Shown one piece after another: positions 5,452 through 12,293 of a DNA stretch of 13,624 bases. The position numbers and the translations under genes were made by a program. The stretch comes from Thermoleophilia bacterium. GTDB lineage: Bacteria > Actinomycetota > Thermoleophilia > Gaiellales > Gaiellaceae. The DNA is taken from NCBI GenBank assembly GCA_025936595.1, contig JAICTB010000032.1:1-13624 (forward strand), given 5' to 3'. A model generated the notes under the pieces. It was not told where the DNA came from. It worked only from the letters and a program-made list of their open reading frames with translations, and searched no databases. Each line of letters opens with the position of its first letter. The stretch's first letter is position 1.

Positions 5452-7324
5452 AAGAATCTTCGAGGGACTCGACGAGCAGCGTCGAGACGTCCGCCACGCG
5501 TAGCTGCTTCCCCGACGCGCGAACGCCGTCGTCGAGCATCACCGTGCAGAACGGGCAGGCGACGGCGAGCGTCTCGGCGCCCGTCTCGGCCGCTTCGCGC
5601 ACGCGCTCCTCGTTGATCGCGCCGCCGCGCTCCTCCATCCACATGTGCGCGCCGCCCGCGCCGCAGCAAAACGTGCGCTCGCGATTGCGCGCCATCTCGA
5701 CCGACTTGCCGACCGCTGCGACGAGCTCGCGGGGATCCTCACGCACGTCGTTGTGCCGCGCGAGGTAGCAGGAGTCGTGGTAGGTGATCTCGGTGTTGCC
5801 CGCCTTCGGCTGCAGCCTCCCGTCGCGCACGAGCTCGGCCAGCAGCTCCGTGTGGTGCATCACCTCGTAGCGGCCGCCGAAGTCCGGGTACTCGTTGCCG
5901 AGCGAGTTCAGGCAGTGCGGGCAGCTCGCGACGATCTTGGTGACTCCCGCATCGTTCAGCGTCGCGACGTTCTGCTCGGCGTACGACTGGAACACGTACT
6001 CGTTCCCCATGCGCCGGGCCGGGTCGCCCGTGCACGACTCGCGCGCGCCGAGGATCGCGAAGTCGACGCCGGCCTTCTGCAGGAGTTTCACGGTCGACTC
6101 GGCCGCAGTGCGCGCCCGCTCGTCGTAGGCGGCCGCACAGCCGACCCAGTAGAGGATCTCCGGCGCCGGCTCCCCTTCCTCGACGACGCGCACGCCGAGG
6201 CCCTCCGCCCACGCCGCGCGATCGCCCTGCGGCTTTCCCCACGGGTTCCCCATGCGCTCGACGTCGCGCAGCATCGACTCGGCCTCCTGCGGGAAGCTCG
6301 AATCCATCATCACGAGGTTCCGGCGCAGGTCGACGATGTGGTCGATGTGCTCGATCGACACCGGGCATTCGTGCACGCACGCGCCGCACGTCACGCAGTC
6401 CCAAACCATCTCTTCCGGCACACCGTTTCCAACCACCGGCGAGAGCTCGCCGCCGGCGAGGAGCGCCGGCCCTTCGGCGAGCAACTGGTCGCGCAGCCCC
6501 ATGATCACAAGCTTGGGCGAAAGGAGCTTGCCGGTCGCGTAGGCGGGGCAGACGTCCTGGCAGCGACCGCACTCGGTGCAGGAGAACGTGTCGACCATCT
6601 CCTTCCACGTGAGGTCGCCGACCGTGGCGACCCCGAAGCGGATCTCCTCGTCCGGCAGGTCGAAGCGCAGCGGCTCCAGCCGTCCAAGACGGCGCGTGCG
6701 GGCGAAGAACACGTTGAACGCCGCGGTCGCGATGTGCAGGTGCTTCGAGTACGGCAGGTAAGCAAGGAAGACGAGGATCGTCGTGACGTGCGCCCAGACG
6801 AAGACGCGCTCGAGCACACGGGGCGCGGGCACGGCAGTCGCGATCCAGTTCGACAGGAACGACGCGTGCGCAGGCCACTCGTTGAGGCCGGCCGCGATGC
6901 GCGCGGCGTGCCAGCCGAGCAGCGTCAGCACGACGAGCGCGATCAGCGCCAGGATCAGGTTGGCCTCGCCGAGATGCGAGCCGTCGAAGCGCTTCGGCCG
7001 GACGACCTTGCGGATCCACGCCGCGGCAACGACGCCCGCGAGGACGGAGAGGACGAACACGTCGACGAGGGCCATGAACCAGCCCTGCGCCTCGAGCCAC
7101 GGCAGCGACGAGTCGCGGCTCACGCACGAGATGAGCGCCATCACGATCGTCGGGAAGAGCACGAGGAAACCCCAGAAGATCGCCGCATGGACGCCGCCGG
7201 GCAGGAGCCGCTGGAAGAGCTTGCGCTGACCGAGGACGATCAGCGCCTCGTTGCGCACGCGCAACGGCAGGTCGTCGAACCGCTCGACCGGCTTCGCAGC
7301 CCGCACGAGCCTGACGAGAAGCAA
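5450..7324 (-). CDS. etfD: EtfD-type membrane Fe-S ETF:quinone oxidoreductase (heterodisulfide-reductase-like)
   Basis: From the TTG at 7324 the protein has 624 residues. Membrane helices (about 43-65, 82-103, 122-143 and 172-192) form a nitrate-reductase-gamma-like domain with possible haem histidines (H46, H179, H195, H197). Two 4Fe-4S motifs follow: C249/252/255/259 and C310/313/316/320. Then come two CCG domains (C396, C431, C468, C471; and C519, C553/C554, C590, C593). This is the architecture of EtfD (mycobacterial Rv0338c type), which takes electrons from EtfBA into the quinone pool. TTG 7324 is the only standard start in frame after the upstream stop at 7472, but coding character continues upstream. 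Codons 7325-7399 read as another hydrophobic helix (TLAGALALAAAVAIAGSLFT), starting at an ATA whose ATAA overlaps the etfA stop. The true start is probably 7399 (see findings). The gene is last in its operon. Confidence 0.88.
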   Translation of the reverse strand: MLLVRLVRAAKPVERFDDLPLRVRNEALIVLGQRKLFQRLLPGGVHAAIFWGFLVLFPTIVMALISCVSRDSSLPWLEAQGWFMALVDVFVLSVLAGVVAAAWIRKVVRPKRFDGSHLGEANLILALIALVVLTLLGWHAARIAAGLNEWPAHASFLSNWIATAVPAPRVLERVFVWAHVTTILVFLAYLPYSKHLHIATAAFNVFFARTRRLGRLEPLRFDLPDEEIRFGVATVGDLTWKEMVDTFSCTECGRCQDVCPAYATGKLLSPKLVIMGLRDQLLAEGPALLAGGELSPVVGNGVPEEMVWDCVTCGACVHECPVSIEHIDHIVDLRRNLVMMDSSFPQEAESMLRDVERMGNPWGKPQGDRAAWAEGLGVRVVEEGEPAPEILYWVGCAAAYDERARTAAESTVKLLQKAGVDFAILGARESCTGDPARRMGNEYVFQSYAEQNVATLNDAGVTKIVASCPHCLNSLGNEYPDFGGRYEVMHHTELLAELVRDGRLQPKAGNTEITYHDSCYLARHNDVREDPRELVAAVGKSVEMARNRERTFCCGAGGAHMWMEERGGAINEERVREAAETGAETLAVACPFCTVMLDDGVRASGKQLRVADVSTLLVESLEDS

Positions 7325-7395
7325 TGCCCGCCGCGTGAAGAGAGAGCCGGCGATCGCGACAGCCGCCGCGAGCGCGAGCGCGCCGGCGAGAGTCG

Positions 7396-8235
7396 TTATG
7401 TCGCTCGGACCTTCCTCAGCTCGGCGGTGATCGCGGGCACGACCTCGTGCAGGTTTCCGATCACGGCGTAGTCAGCGTGCGCGAAGATCGTCGCCTCGGG
7501 ATCGTCGTTGATCGCGAGCAGCGCCTTCGCTCCCTTGCACCCCGCGATGTGCTGCGTGGCCCCGCTGATCCCACACGCGATGTAGAGATCCGGCGACACC
7601 TTGGTCCCGGTCTGGCCCACCTGGTCGGTGTGCGGCCTCCAACCCGCGCTCGTGACGACGCGCGAGCAGCCGACGGCACCTTCGAGCAGCTCCGCGAGCT
7701 CCTCGAGGATCGCGAAGCCCTCCGCCGAGCCGACGCCGCGTCCGCCCGAGACGACCACCTTCGCATCCGCGAGCGAGACCTTCCCGCCGGTGTCCGGCTC
7801 GACGCGCTCGACGACCCGCACCGAGTCTCCGAGCTCCGGCCGCAGCGTCTCGACGACATCGGGGCGCGCGCCCGGCGCGAACGCGAACGGCGCCGCGGTC
7901 AACAGCTTCGTCTGCGCGTGGATCCGCGCGTCCTCGAGCAGCGTGCCGCCCCAGCGGATCCGCGTCACCTCGTCGCCCCGGACGTCGGTGACGTTGGCGG
8001 CGAACGGCAGGTCGAGCCGTGCCGCCACGTGGGCGAGCACCTCGTTGCCGCGGTCCGAGCCGGGGCCGACGATGTCGCTTCCCTCCGCAGCGTCGATCAG
8101 CGCCGCGGCCCAGGCGCTCGGCGCATACGGCCCGTCGATCTCCACCGCGCGCACCTCGCCGCCGAGCGAGTGCGCGAGGGTCACAGCCTGGAGCGAGAGC
8201 TCGGCGCCGTCCGCCAGAAAGAGGAGGACGCTCAT
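7396..8235 (-). CDS. etfA: Electron transfer flavoprotein, alpha subunit
   Basis: A 279-residue EtfA. The C-terminal FAD domain is typical: VSGGRGVGS at 162-170, then GCSRVVTSAGWRPHTDQVGQ (189-208), LYIACGISGATQHIAGC (217-233), and INDDPEATIFAHADYAVIGN at 242-261. The usual VDAGW is TSAGW here. The protein is a little short (310-320 is common), with the reduction in the N-terminal domain. Together with EtfB it carries electrons from the dehydrogenase encoded two genes upstream to the membrane protein encoded next. Its start overlaps the etfB stop by 4 bases (ATGA). Its TAA stop overlaps the ATA that may start etfD. A canonical rather than bifurcating ETF is the likelier reading, but cofactor content cannot be decided by eye. 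Confidence 0.94.
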   Translation of the reverse strand: MSVLLFLADGAELSLQAVTLAHSLGGEVRAVEIDGPYAPSAWAAALIDAAEGSDIVGPGSDRGNEVLAHVAARLDLPFAANVTDVRGDEVTRIRWGGTLLEDARIHAQTKLLTAAPFAFAPGARPDVVETLRPELGDSVRVVERVEPDTGGKVSLADAKVVVSGGRGVGSAEGFAILEELAELLEGAVGCSRVVTSAGWRPHTDQVGQTGTKVSPDLYIACGISGATQHIAGCKGAKALLAINDDPEATIFAHADYAVIGNLHEVVPAITAELRKVRAT

Positions 8236-8996
8236 GCCACACCCAGCTTCTGCATCACCTCGACGACCGCCGGCGCCGCGTCCGCGCCGCGCCCGAGCAC
8301 CTCCGCCTGCTTGCCCTGGCCCTCGGGCACAACGAGGCGCAGCTTCTCCAGCTTCGCCGGCGGACGGTTGACGGGCTTCGCGTCGACCGGCTTGCGGTTC
8401 GCGCGCAGCTTGGCCGGAACCGACGGATACCGCGGCAGGTTCAGCCCCTCCTTCACGGTCACGACGGCGGGGAGCGGAACGTCATAGACGTCGCGGCCGG
8501 CCGGCACCTCCTGCTCGCAGCGCGCGCGGCCGCCGGCGATCGTCAACCCTTTCAGCCCGGTCACGACGGGCAGGCCGAGCGCATATGCGACACGGATCCC
8601 AACCTGGAAGTTCCCTGCGTCGGCCGACTCGTTGCCGAAGACGATCAGGTCGAAGGGCTCTTCACTGCGAATCGCCTCGACGATCGCGCCCGCGGTCGCC
8701 TGCGCGTCCCACTCCTCGTCGCTCACGAGGTGGATCGCGCGGTCGGCGCCGAGCGCCATGCACTCGCGCAGCTGCTCCTCCGCCTCCCCCGGACCGAGCG
8801 TCAGCGCCACCACCTCGCCAGAATGCGCCTCAACAGCGTGCGCCTCGACGATGCGCACCGCCTCCTCGACGCCGCACTCCTCGTGCGGGGAGATCGTGAA
8901 GCCGAGATGCCGCGTCTGGATCGCCTGAGCATCGTCGGTGAGCACCATCTTCCCGCCGGTGATCGGCACCCGCTTGACGCAGCAGAGGACCCTCAT
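8232..8996 (-). CDS. etfB: Electron transfer flavoprotein, beta subunit
   Basis: A 254-residue EtfB of normal length. Family marks: the MRVLCCVKRVP start, EEAVRIVE at 44-51, GADRAIHL at 83-90, the nucleotide-loop region GNESADAGNFQVG (121-133), and LPAVVTVKEGLNLPRYPSV at 175-193. The C-terminal arm (about 205-254), which wraps EtfA in known structures, is present. The ATG at 8996 overlaps the stop of the dehydrogenase gene by 4 bases and has GAAGG just upstream. The gene sits directly between its probable electron donor and its partner EtfA, so this ETF is likely dedicated to the dehydrogenase, or at least co-produced with it. Confidence 0.95.
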   Translation of the reverse strand: MRVLCCVKRVPITGGKMVLTDDAQAIQTRHLGFTISPHEECGVEEAVRIVEAHAVEAHSGEVVALTLGPGEAEEQLRECMALGADRAIHLVSDEEWDAQATAGAIVEAIRSEEPFDLIVFGNESADAGNFQVGIRVAYALGLPVVTGLKGLTIAGGRARCEQEVPAGRDVYDVPLPAVVTVKEGLNLPRYPSVPAKLRANRKPVDAKPVNRPPAKLEKLRLVVPEGQGKQAEVLGRGADAAPAVVEVMQKLGVA

Positions 8997-11521
8997 GCCT
9001 TCACGCGCGCATTCTCTGGATCGAACACGGGCGTCGAGTCGTTCGTCGCGACCGTGACGGGATACTGCTCGCCGAGATACTCGACGAGGAGCTCTTCGCC
9101 GACATTCGCGTTCTCCGGTGGCAGGTACGCGAGCAGGATGTGCTTGCCGATCGACGGGCCGGCGCCGGCGCTCGTCACGTACGAGCGGCGGCCCTCGGCG
9201 TCGACGAGCGCCTTTCCCTGCTTCGACAGCACCGGCTCGCGACCGAGCATGTAGCGCTTCGTGCCGTCCCTCGAGACGTGATCGTCGACCGTGAGCGTGC
9301 AGAGCACGGCGACCGGGTCGGACTCGCGATGCTGCACGTGCGCCTCCTTGCCGATGAACTCCGGCGCCTTGACGCGACCCCATGCCATGCCGGCCTCGAC
9401 GACGTCGAAGTCCGCGTCGAGCTCGAACCCGAACGCGCGGTAGCACTTTTCGAGGCGGCCCGTCGTGCCGTAGACGCCGATGCCGGCAGGAACGACGCCG
9501 TGCGGCTCGCCCGCCTCCCACACGAGATCCCAGAGCTTCGCGCCCTGCTCCATCGGCACGTAGAGCTCCCAGCCGAGCTCACCGACGTACGAGATACGCG
9601 AGGCGAGCACCGGCAGCGAGTCGATCTCGATCGTGCGGCAGCTCGCAAAGGCGAAGCCCTCGTTGGACATGTCGGCCGACGTGAGGCTCTGCAGGATGTC
9701 GCGGGCGCGCGGGCCCCACAGGCCGAGCGTGCAGTACGCCGAGGTCAGGTCGGTGATCTGCGCGCTGCCGTCGACGGGGCGGTGGTCGGCGTACCACTTC
9801 AGGTCGGCCATGCCGTGCGCGCCGCCCGTAACCACCCGGAACCGGTCGTGTCCGAGCCGCATCACCGTCAGGTCGCTCTTGAATGTGCCGCTCGGGGAGA
9901 GCACCGGCGTGTAGACGACCTTGCCGACGGCCACGTCCATCTGCCGCATCGAGACCTTCTGCACCGTCTCCAGCGCGCCCGGCCCCGTCACGTCGAAGAT
10001 CGCGAACGCCGTCAGGTCGAACATCGCCGCGCGGTCTCGCATCGCAAGGTGCTCTGCGTTGATGATCGGAGACCACCAGCGCGACTCCCACTCCGCCTCG
10101 CGCCGGTTGATGCGATCGCCGTACTCGTCGAGGAGCTTCGCGTTCGACTCGTACCACTGCGGACGCTCCCAGCCGGCTGCCTCGAAGAACGCTGCGCCGA
10201 GCTCGCGTTCGCGCAGGAAGAACGGCGAGAGCCGAACGTTGCGGTTCGACTCCCACTGCTCCGAGGGATGCACGATGCCGTAGGTCTTGTTGAAGCCCTC
10301 CGCGGCGCGGTCGCGCACGTGCTTCCTCGAGCGCTGATGCTCGTAGAAGCGCGCGATGTCGGACGACTGCAGATCGATCTCCGACTCCCCGTTCGTCATC
10401 CACTCTGCAACCGCCCGGCCGACACCCGGCCCCTCCTTCACCCACACCGCCGCCGCCGACCACAGTCCCTTCACCTCCGGCGTCTCGCCGAGTAGCGGCA
10501 GGCCGTCGGGGGTCAGCGACAGGATCCCGTTGATCGCGTACTTGATGCCGACCGACTCGTCGTTCAGGACGTCCGGGATCAGCTCGAGCGCGTGCTCCAT
10601 CTGGAGCGTGAAGTCCTTCTCCGTGAACGGGAACTCCGTCGGCGAAAGCGCTGCCTCCTCGTTCGACGGGATCTCCTCGGGGTCGTGCAGGATCGGCCGG
10701 TGGGCGTACGAGCCGATCTCGAGCCCGCTTCCGTCCTGGCGCTCGTACATGTTTGTGTCCATATCGCGCACGATCGGGAACTCGATCACGCCCTTCGTGT
10801 CCTTGAAGTGCGGCACCGGCCCGACGTCGATCATCTGGTGCACGGCGGGCGTGAGTGGGATCAAGGCGCCCGCCATGCGCGCGATCTTCGGGCTCCAGAC
10901 ACCGCAGCAGACAACGATGGTCTCCGTTGCGATGTCACCGCGCGACGTCCGGATCCCCGTGATGCGGCCGTGCTCGACGTCGATACCGAGCACCTCGGTG
11001 TTCGCGAAGACCGAAAGCGCGCCCCGCTCCTGCGCGCGCTCGCGCATGATCGTTCCCGCGCGCAAGGAGTCGACGATGCCGACACCCGGCGAATAGAAGC
11101 CGCCGACGATCACCGACTCGTCGATGTACGGGACGAGCTCCTTCACCTGCGCGGGCGTGATGATCGAGACGTCGTCGATCCCCCACGCCTTCGCCGACGA
11201 CACACGCCGCTGCAACTCCTGCATCCGCTCCTCGGTGCGGGCGACCTCGATGCCGCCGCTGCAGGTGAAGACGCCCATCGCCTCGTACTGGCGCACGGAG
11301 TCGAGCGTCAGCTGCGTCATCTCCTTCGAGTGGTCGACCGGAAAGATGAAGTTCGACGCGTGTCCGGTCGAGCCGCCGGGGTTCGGCAGCGGGCCCTTGT
11401 CGAGCAGGACGAGATCGGTCCAGCCGAGCTCGGAGAGGTGGTACGCGAGGCTGTTGCCGACGATGCCCGCCCCGATCACGACGGCGCGAGCGCTGACCGG
11501 CAGCGCGGATCTATCAGTCAT
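8993..11521 (-). CDS. Dimethylglycine/sarcosine dehydrogenase-like flavoprotein with folate-binding GcvT domain
   Basis: An 842-residue, two-part enzyme. Residues 10-400 form the FAD-dependent amine dehydrogenase half (GAGIVG at 17-22; GSTGH at 50-54, where H54 sits at the position that carries covalent FAD in DMGDH relatives). From about 400 there is an FAO-type middle domain and a GcvT/aminomethyltransferase half (the AMRDRAAMFDLTAF region, then AGIGVYGTTGRLEKCYRAFG with ELDADFDVVEAGMAW). The family oxidises an N-methyl group and hands the carbon to THF as methylene-THF, with electrons going to ETF. Length matches DMGDH and SarDH (about 815-870). EtfB, EtfA and EtfD follow it in one chain. 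The ATG at 11521 lacks a ribosome site, and an AT-rich -10-like box ends 6 bases upstream, so the message may be leaderless. The substrate is not decidable: dimethylglycine, sarcosine or another N-methyl amine. Confidence 0.88.
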   Translation of the reverse strand: MTDRSALPVSARAVVIGAGIVGNSLAYHLSELGWTDLVLLDKGPLPNPGGSTGHASNFIFPVDHSKEMTQLTLDSVRQYEAMGVFTCSGGIEVARTEERMQELQRRVSSAKAWGIDDVSIITPAQVKELVPYIDESVIVGGFYSPGVGIVDSLRAGTIMRERAQERGALSVFANTEVLGIDVEHGRITGIRTSRGDIATETIVVCCGVWSPKIARMAGALIPLTPAVHQMIDVGPVPHFKDTKGVIEFPIVRDMDTNMYERQDGSGLEIGSYAHRPILHDPEEIPSNEEAALSPTEFPFTEKDFTLQMEHALELIPDVLNDESVGIKYAINGILSLTPDGLPLLGETPEVKGLWSAAAVWVKEGPGVGRAVAEWMTNGESEIDLQSSDIARFYEHQRSRKHVRDRAAEGFNKTYGIVHPSEQWESNRNVRLSPFFLRERELGAAFFEAAGWERPQWYESNAKLLDEYGDRINRREAEWESRWWSPIINAEHLAMRDRAAMFDLTAFAIFDVTGPGALETVQKVSMRQMDVAVGKVVYTPVLSPSGTFKSDLTVMRLGHDRFRVVTGGAHGMADLKWYADHRPVDGSAQITDLTSAYCTLGLWGPRARDILQSLTSADMSNEGFAFASCRTIEIDSLPVLASRISYVGELGWELYVPMEQGAKLWDLVWEAGEPHGVVPAGIGVYGTTGRLEKCYRAFGFELDADFDVVEAGMAWGRVKAPEFIGKEAHVQHRESDPVAVLCTLTVDDHVSRDGTKRYMLGREPVLSKQGKALVDAEGRRSYVTSAGAGPSIGKHILLAYLPPENANVGEELLVEYLGEQYPVTVATNDSTPVFDPENARVKA

Positions 11522-11524
11522 ACC

Positions 11525-11538
11525 ACTGATATATCACG
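11525..11538. promoter_or_regulatory. Putative promoter/GntR site before the dehydrogenase operon
   Basis: The 18-base gap between the GntR gene and the dehydrogenase gene holds the perfect palindrome TGATATATCA (11527-11536), inside ACTGATATATCACG. On the minus strand TATATC (11533-11528) is a passable -10 with the ATG 6 bases downstream, which would give a leaderless transcript. The 14-mer matches 11 of 14 bases of ACTAATATATCTCC found before the GntR gene, so it may also be a GntR operator. The two readings (-10 box or operator) can both be true. Confidence 0.45.
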
Positions 11539-11539
11539 A

Positions 11540-12223
11540 TCAGAGGGTGACGAGCACCCTGCGCATCGCAACTTCGAACTGCTCCACGTGGCCGCGCATG
11601 GCCTTGGCCGCCTGATCGGCCTTCCCGTGCACGATGAAGTCGAGCACCGGCCGATGCTGCGAAACGGCCGACTGCAGCTCCCCGGTCTGCTCGAGCGCGA
11701 GCATCCAGATCCGCAGTGCGAGTGCGTAGTACTCCTCGAGGGTGGCCTCGAGGAAGTGATTGTGCGTGCAGCGGTAGATCGCACTGTGGATCCGCGCGTC
11801 GAGCTCGATCAGCGTGCGGTCGCTGCGGGGCTTCGAGGTCCCGAGCTCGTTCAGCAGGTCGTAGAGCACATCGATCTCGGGCTCCGTGGCGCGCTCGGCA
11901 GCAAGGCGTGCAGCTTCGGGCTCGAGCACCGCCCGGACCTCGCAGAGACGGGCGAGGTCGCGGACGTCGACCGTCGTCACGAACATCCCGCGGCGCGGAT
12001 AGACCTCGACGAGCTTCTCCTGCGCCAGGCGCCGCAGCGCCTCGCGGATCGGCGTGCGCCCGATCGCGAGCTGCTCCACGAGCTCGCGCTCGTTGATCAC
12101 GGACCCCGGCGCGAGCTCCAGCGAGAGGATCATCGTGCGGATCGCGTAGAACGCCCGGTCCGCCAGAGAAGCGGCCTCGCCGGCGGGCGGGGCGAGGAGG
12201 AGCGCGGAGCTCGCTCTAGCCAC
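11540..12223 (-). CDS. GntR-family regulator, FadR/FCD subfamily
   Basis: A 227-residue regulator with an N-terminal winged helix-turn-helix (about 20-85; recognition region GRTPIREALRRLAQEKLVEV at 55-74, wing PRRGMFV) and an all-helical FCD ligand domain (about 92-220). The residues that bind metal in FCD proteins appear to be present: D142, H146, H190 and H212, which suggests a carboxylate-type ligand. The GTG at 12223 was chosen because no other start fits the family's N-terminus. A -10-like TAATAT ends 6 bases before it, again hinting at leaderless translation. It is the first gene of the dehydrogenase/ETF run, 18 bases upstream of it, and divergent from fhs. It likely controls itself, the dehydrogenase operon and perhaps fhs (inference). 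The ligand may be the N-methyl substrate or glycine-related acids. Confidence 0.92.
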   Translation of the reverse strand: MARASSALLLAPPAGEAASLADRAFYAIRTMILSLELAPGSVINERELVEQLAIGRTPIREALRRLAQEKLVEVYPRRGMFVTTVDVRDLARLCEVRAVLEPEAARLAAERATEPEIDVLYDLLNELGTSKPRSDRTLIELDARIHSAIYRCTHNHFLEATLEEYYALALRIWMLALEQTGELQSAVSQHRPVLDFIVHGKADQAAKAMRGHVEQFEVAMRRVLVTL

Positions 12224-12237
12224 GGAGATATATTAGT
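12224..12237. promoter_or_regulatory. Putative GntR promoter/operator in the gntR-fhs divergent region
   Basis: On the minus strand this reads ACTAATATATCTCC and runs directly into the GTG start. TAATAT (12235-12230) is a good -10 box, 6 bases from the start codon, which suggests a leaderless gntR transcript; the -35 (GTGATC, 12258-12253) is weak. On the plus strand TATATT (12229-12234) could serve fhs. The 14-mer matches the site before the dehydrogenase gene at 11 of 14 positions, so GntR binding here is plausible but unproven. Confidence 0.45.
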
Positions 12238-12293
12238 CGTATCCTCGGCGTCGATCACTTCGGTCGACGAAAGGACCCGTGTTGGAAACGACG

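Noticed and set aside
5645..7471. Long open frame (608 codons) on the plus strand opposite etfD
   Set aside because: It mirrors the real gene; very GC-rich codon use removes stops from the opposite strand. Its product is arginine-rich, low in complexity and lacks any family pattern, while the minus-strand frame has complete Fe-S and CCG motifs.
12259..12271. Small inverted repeat TTCG-GTCGA-CGAA upstream of fhs
   Set aside because: Four-base arms are expected by chance in this base composition; no link to a known site.
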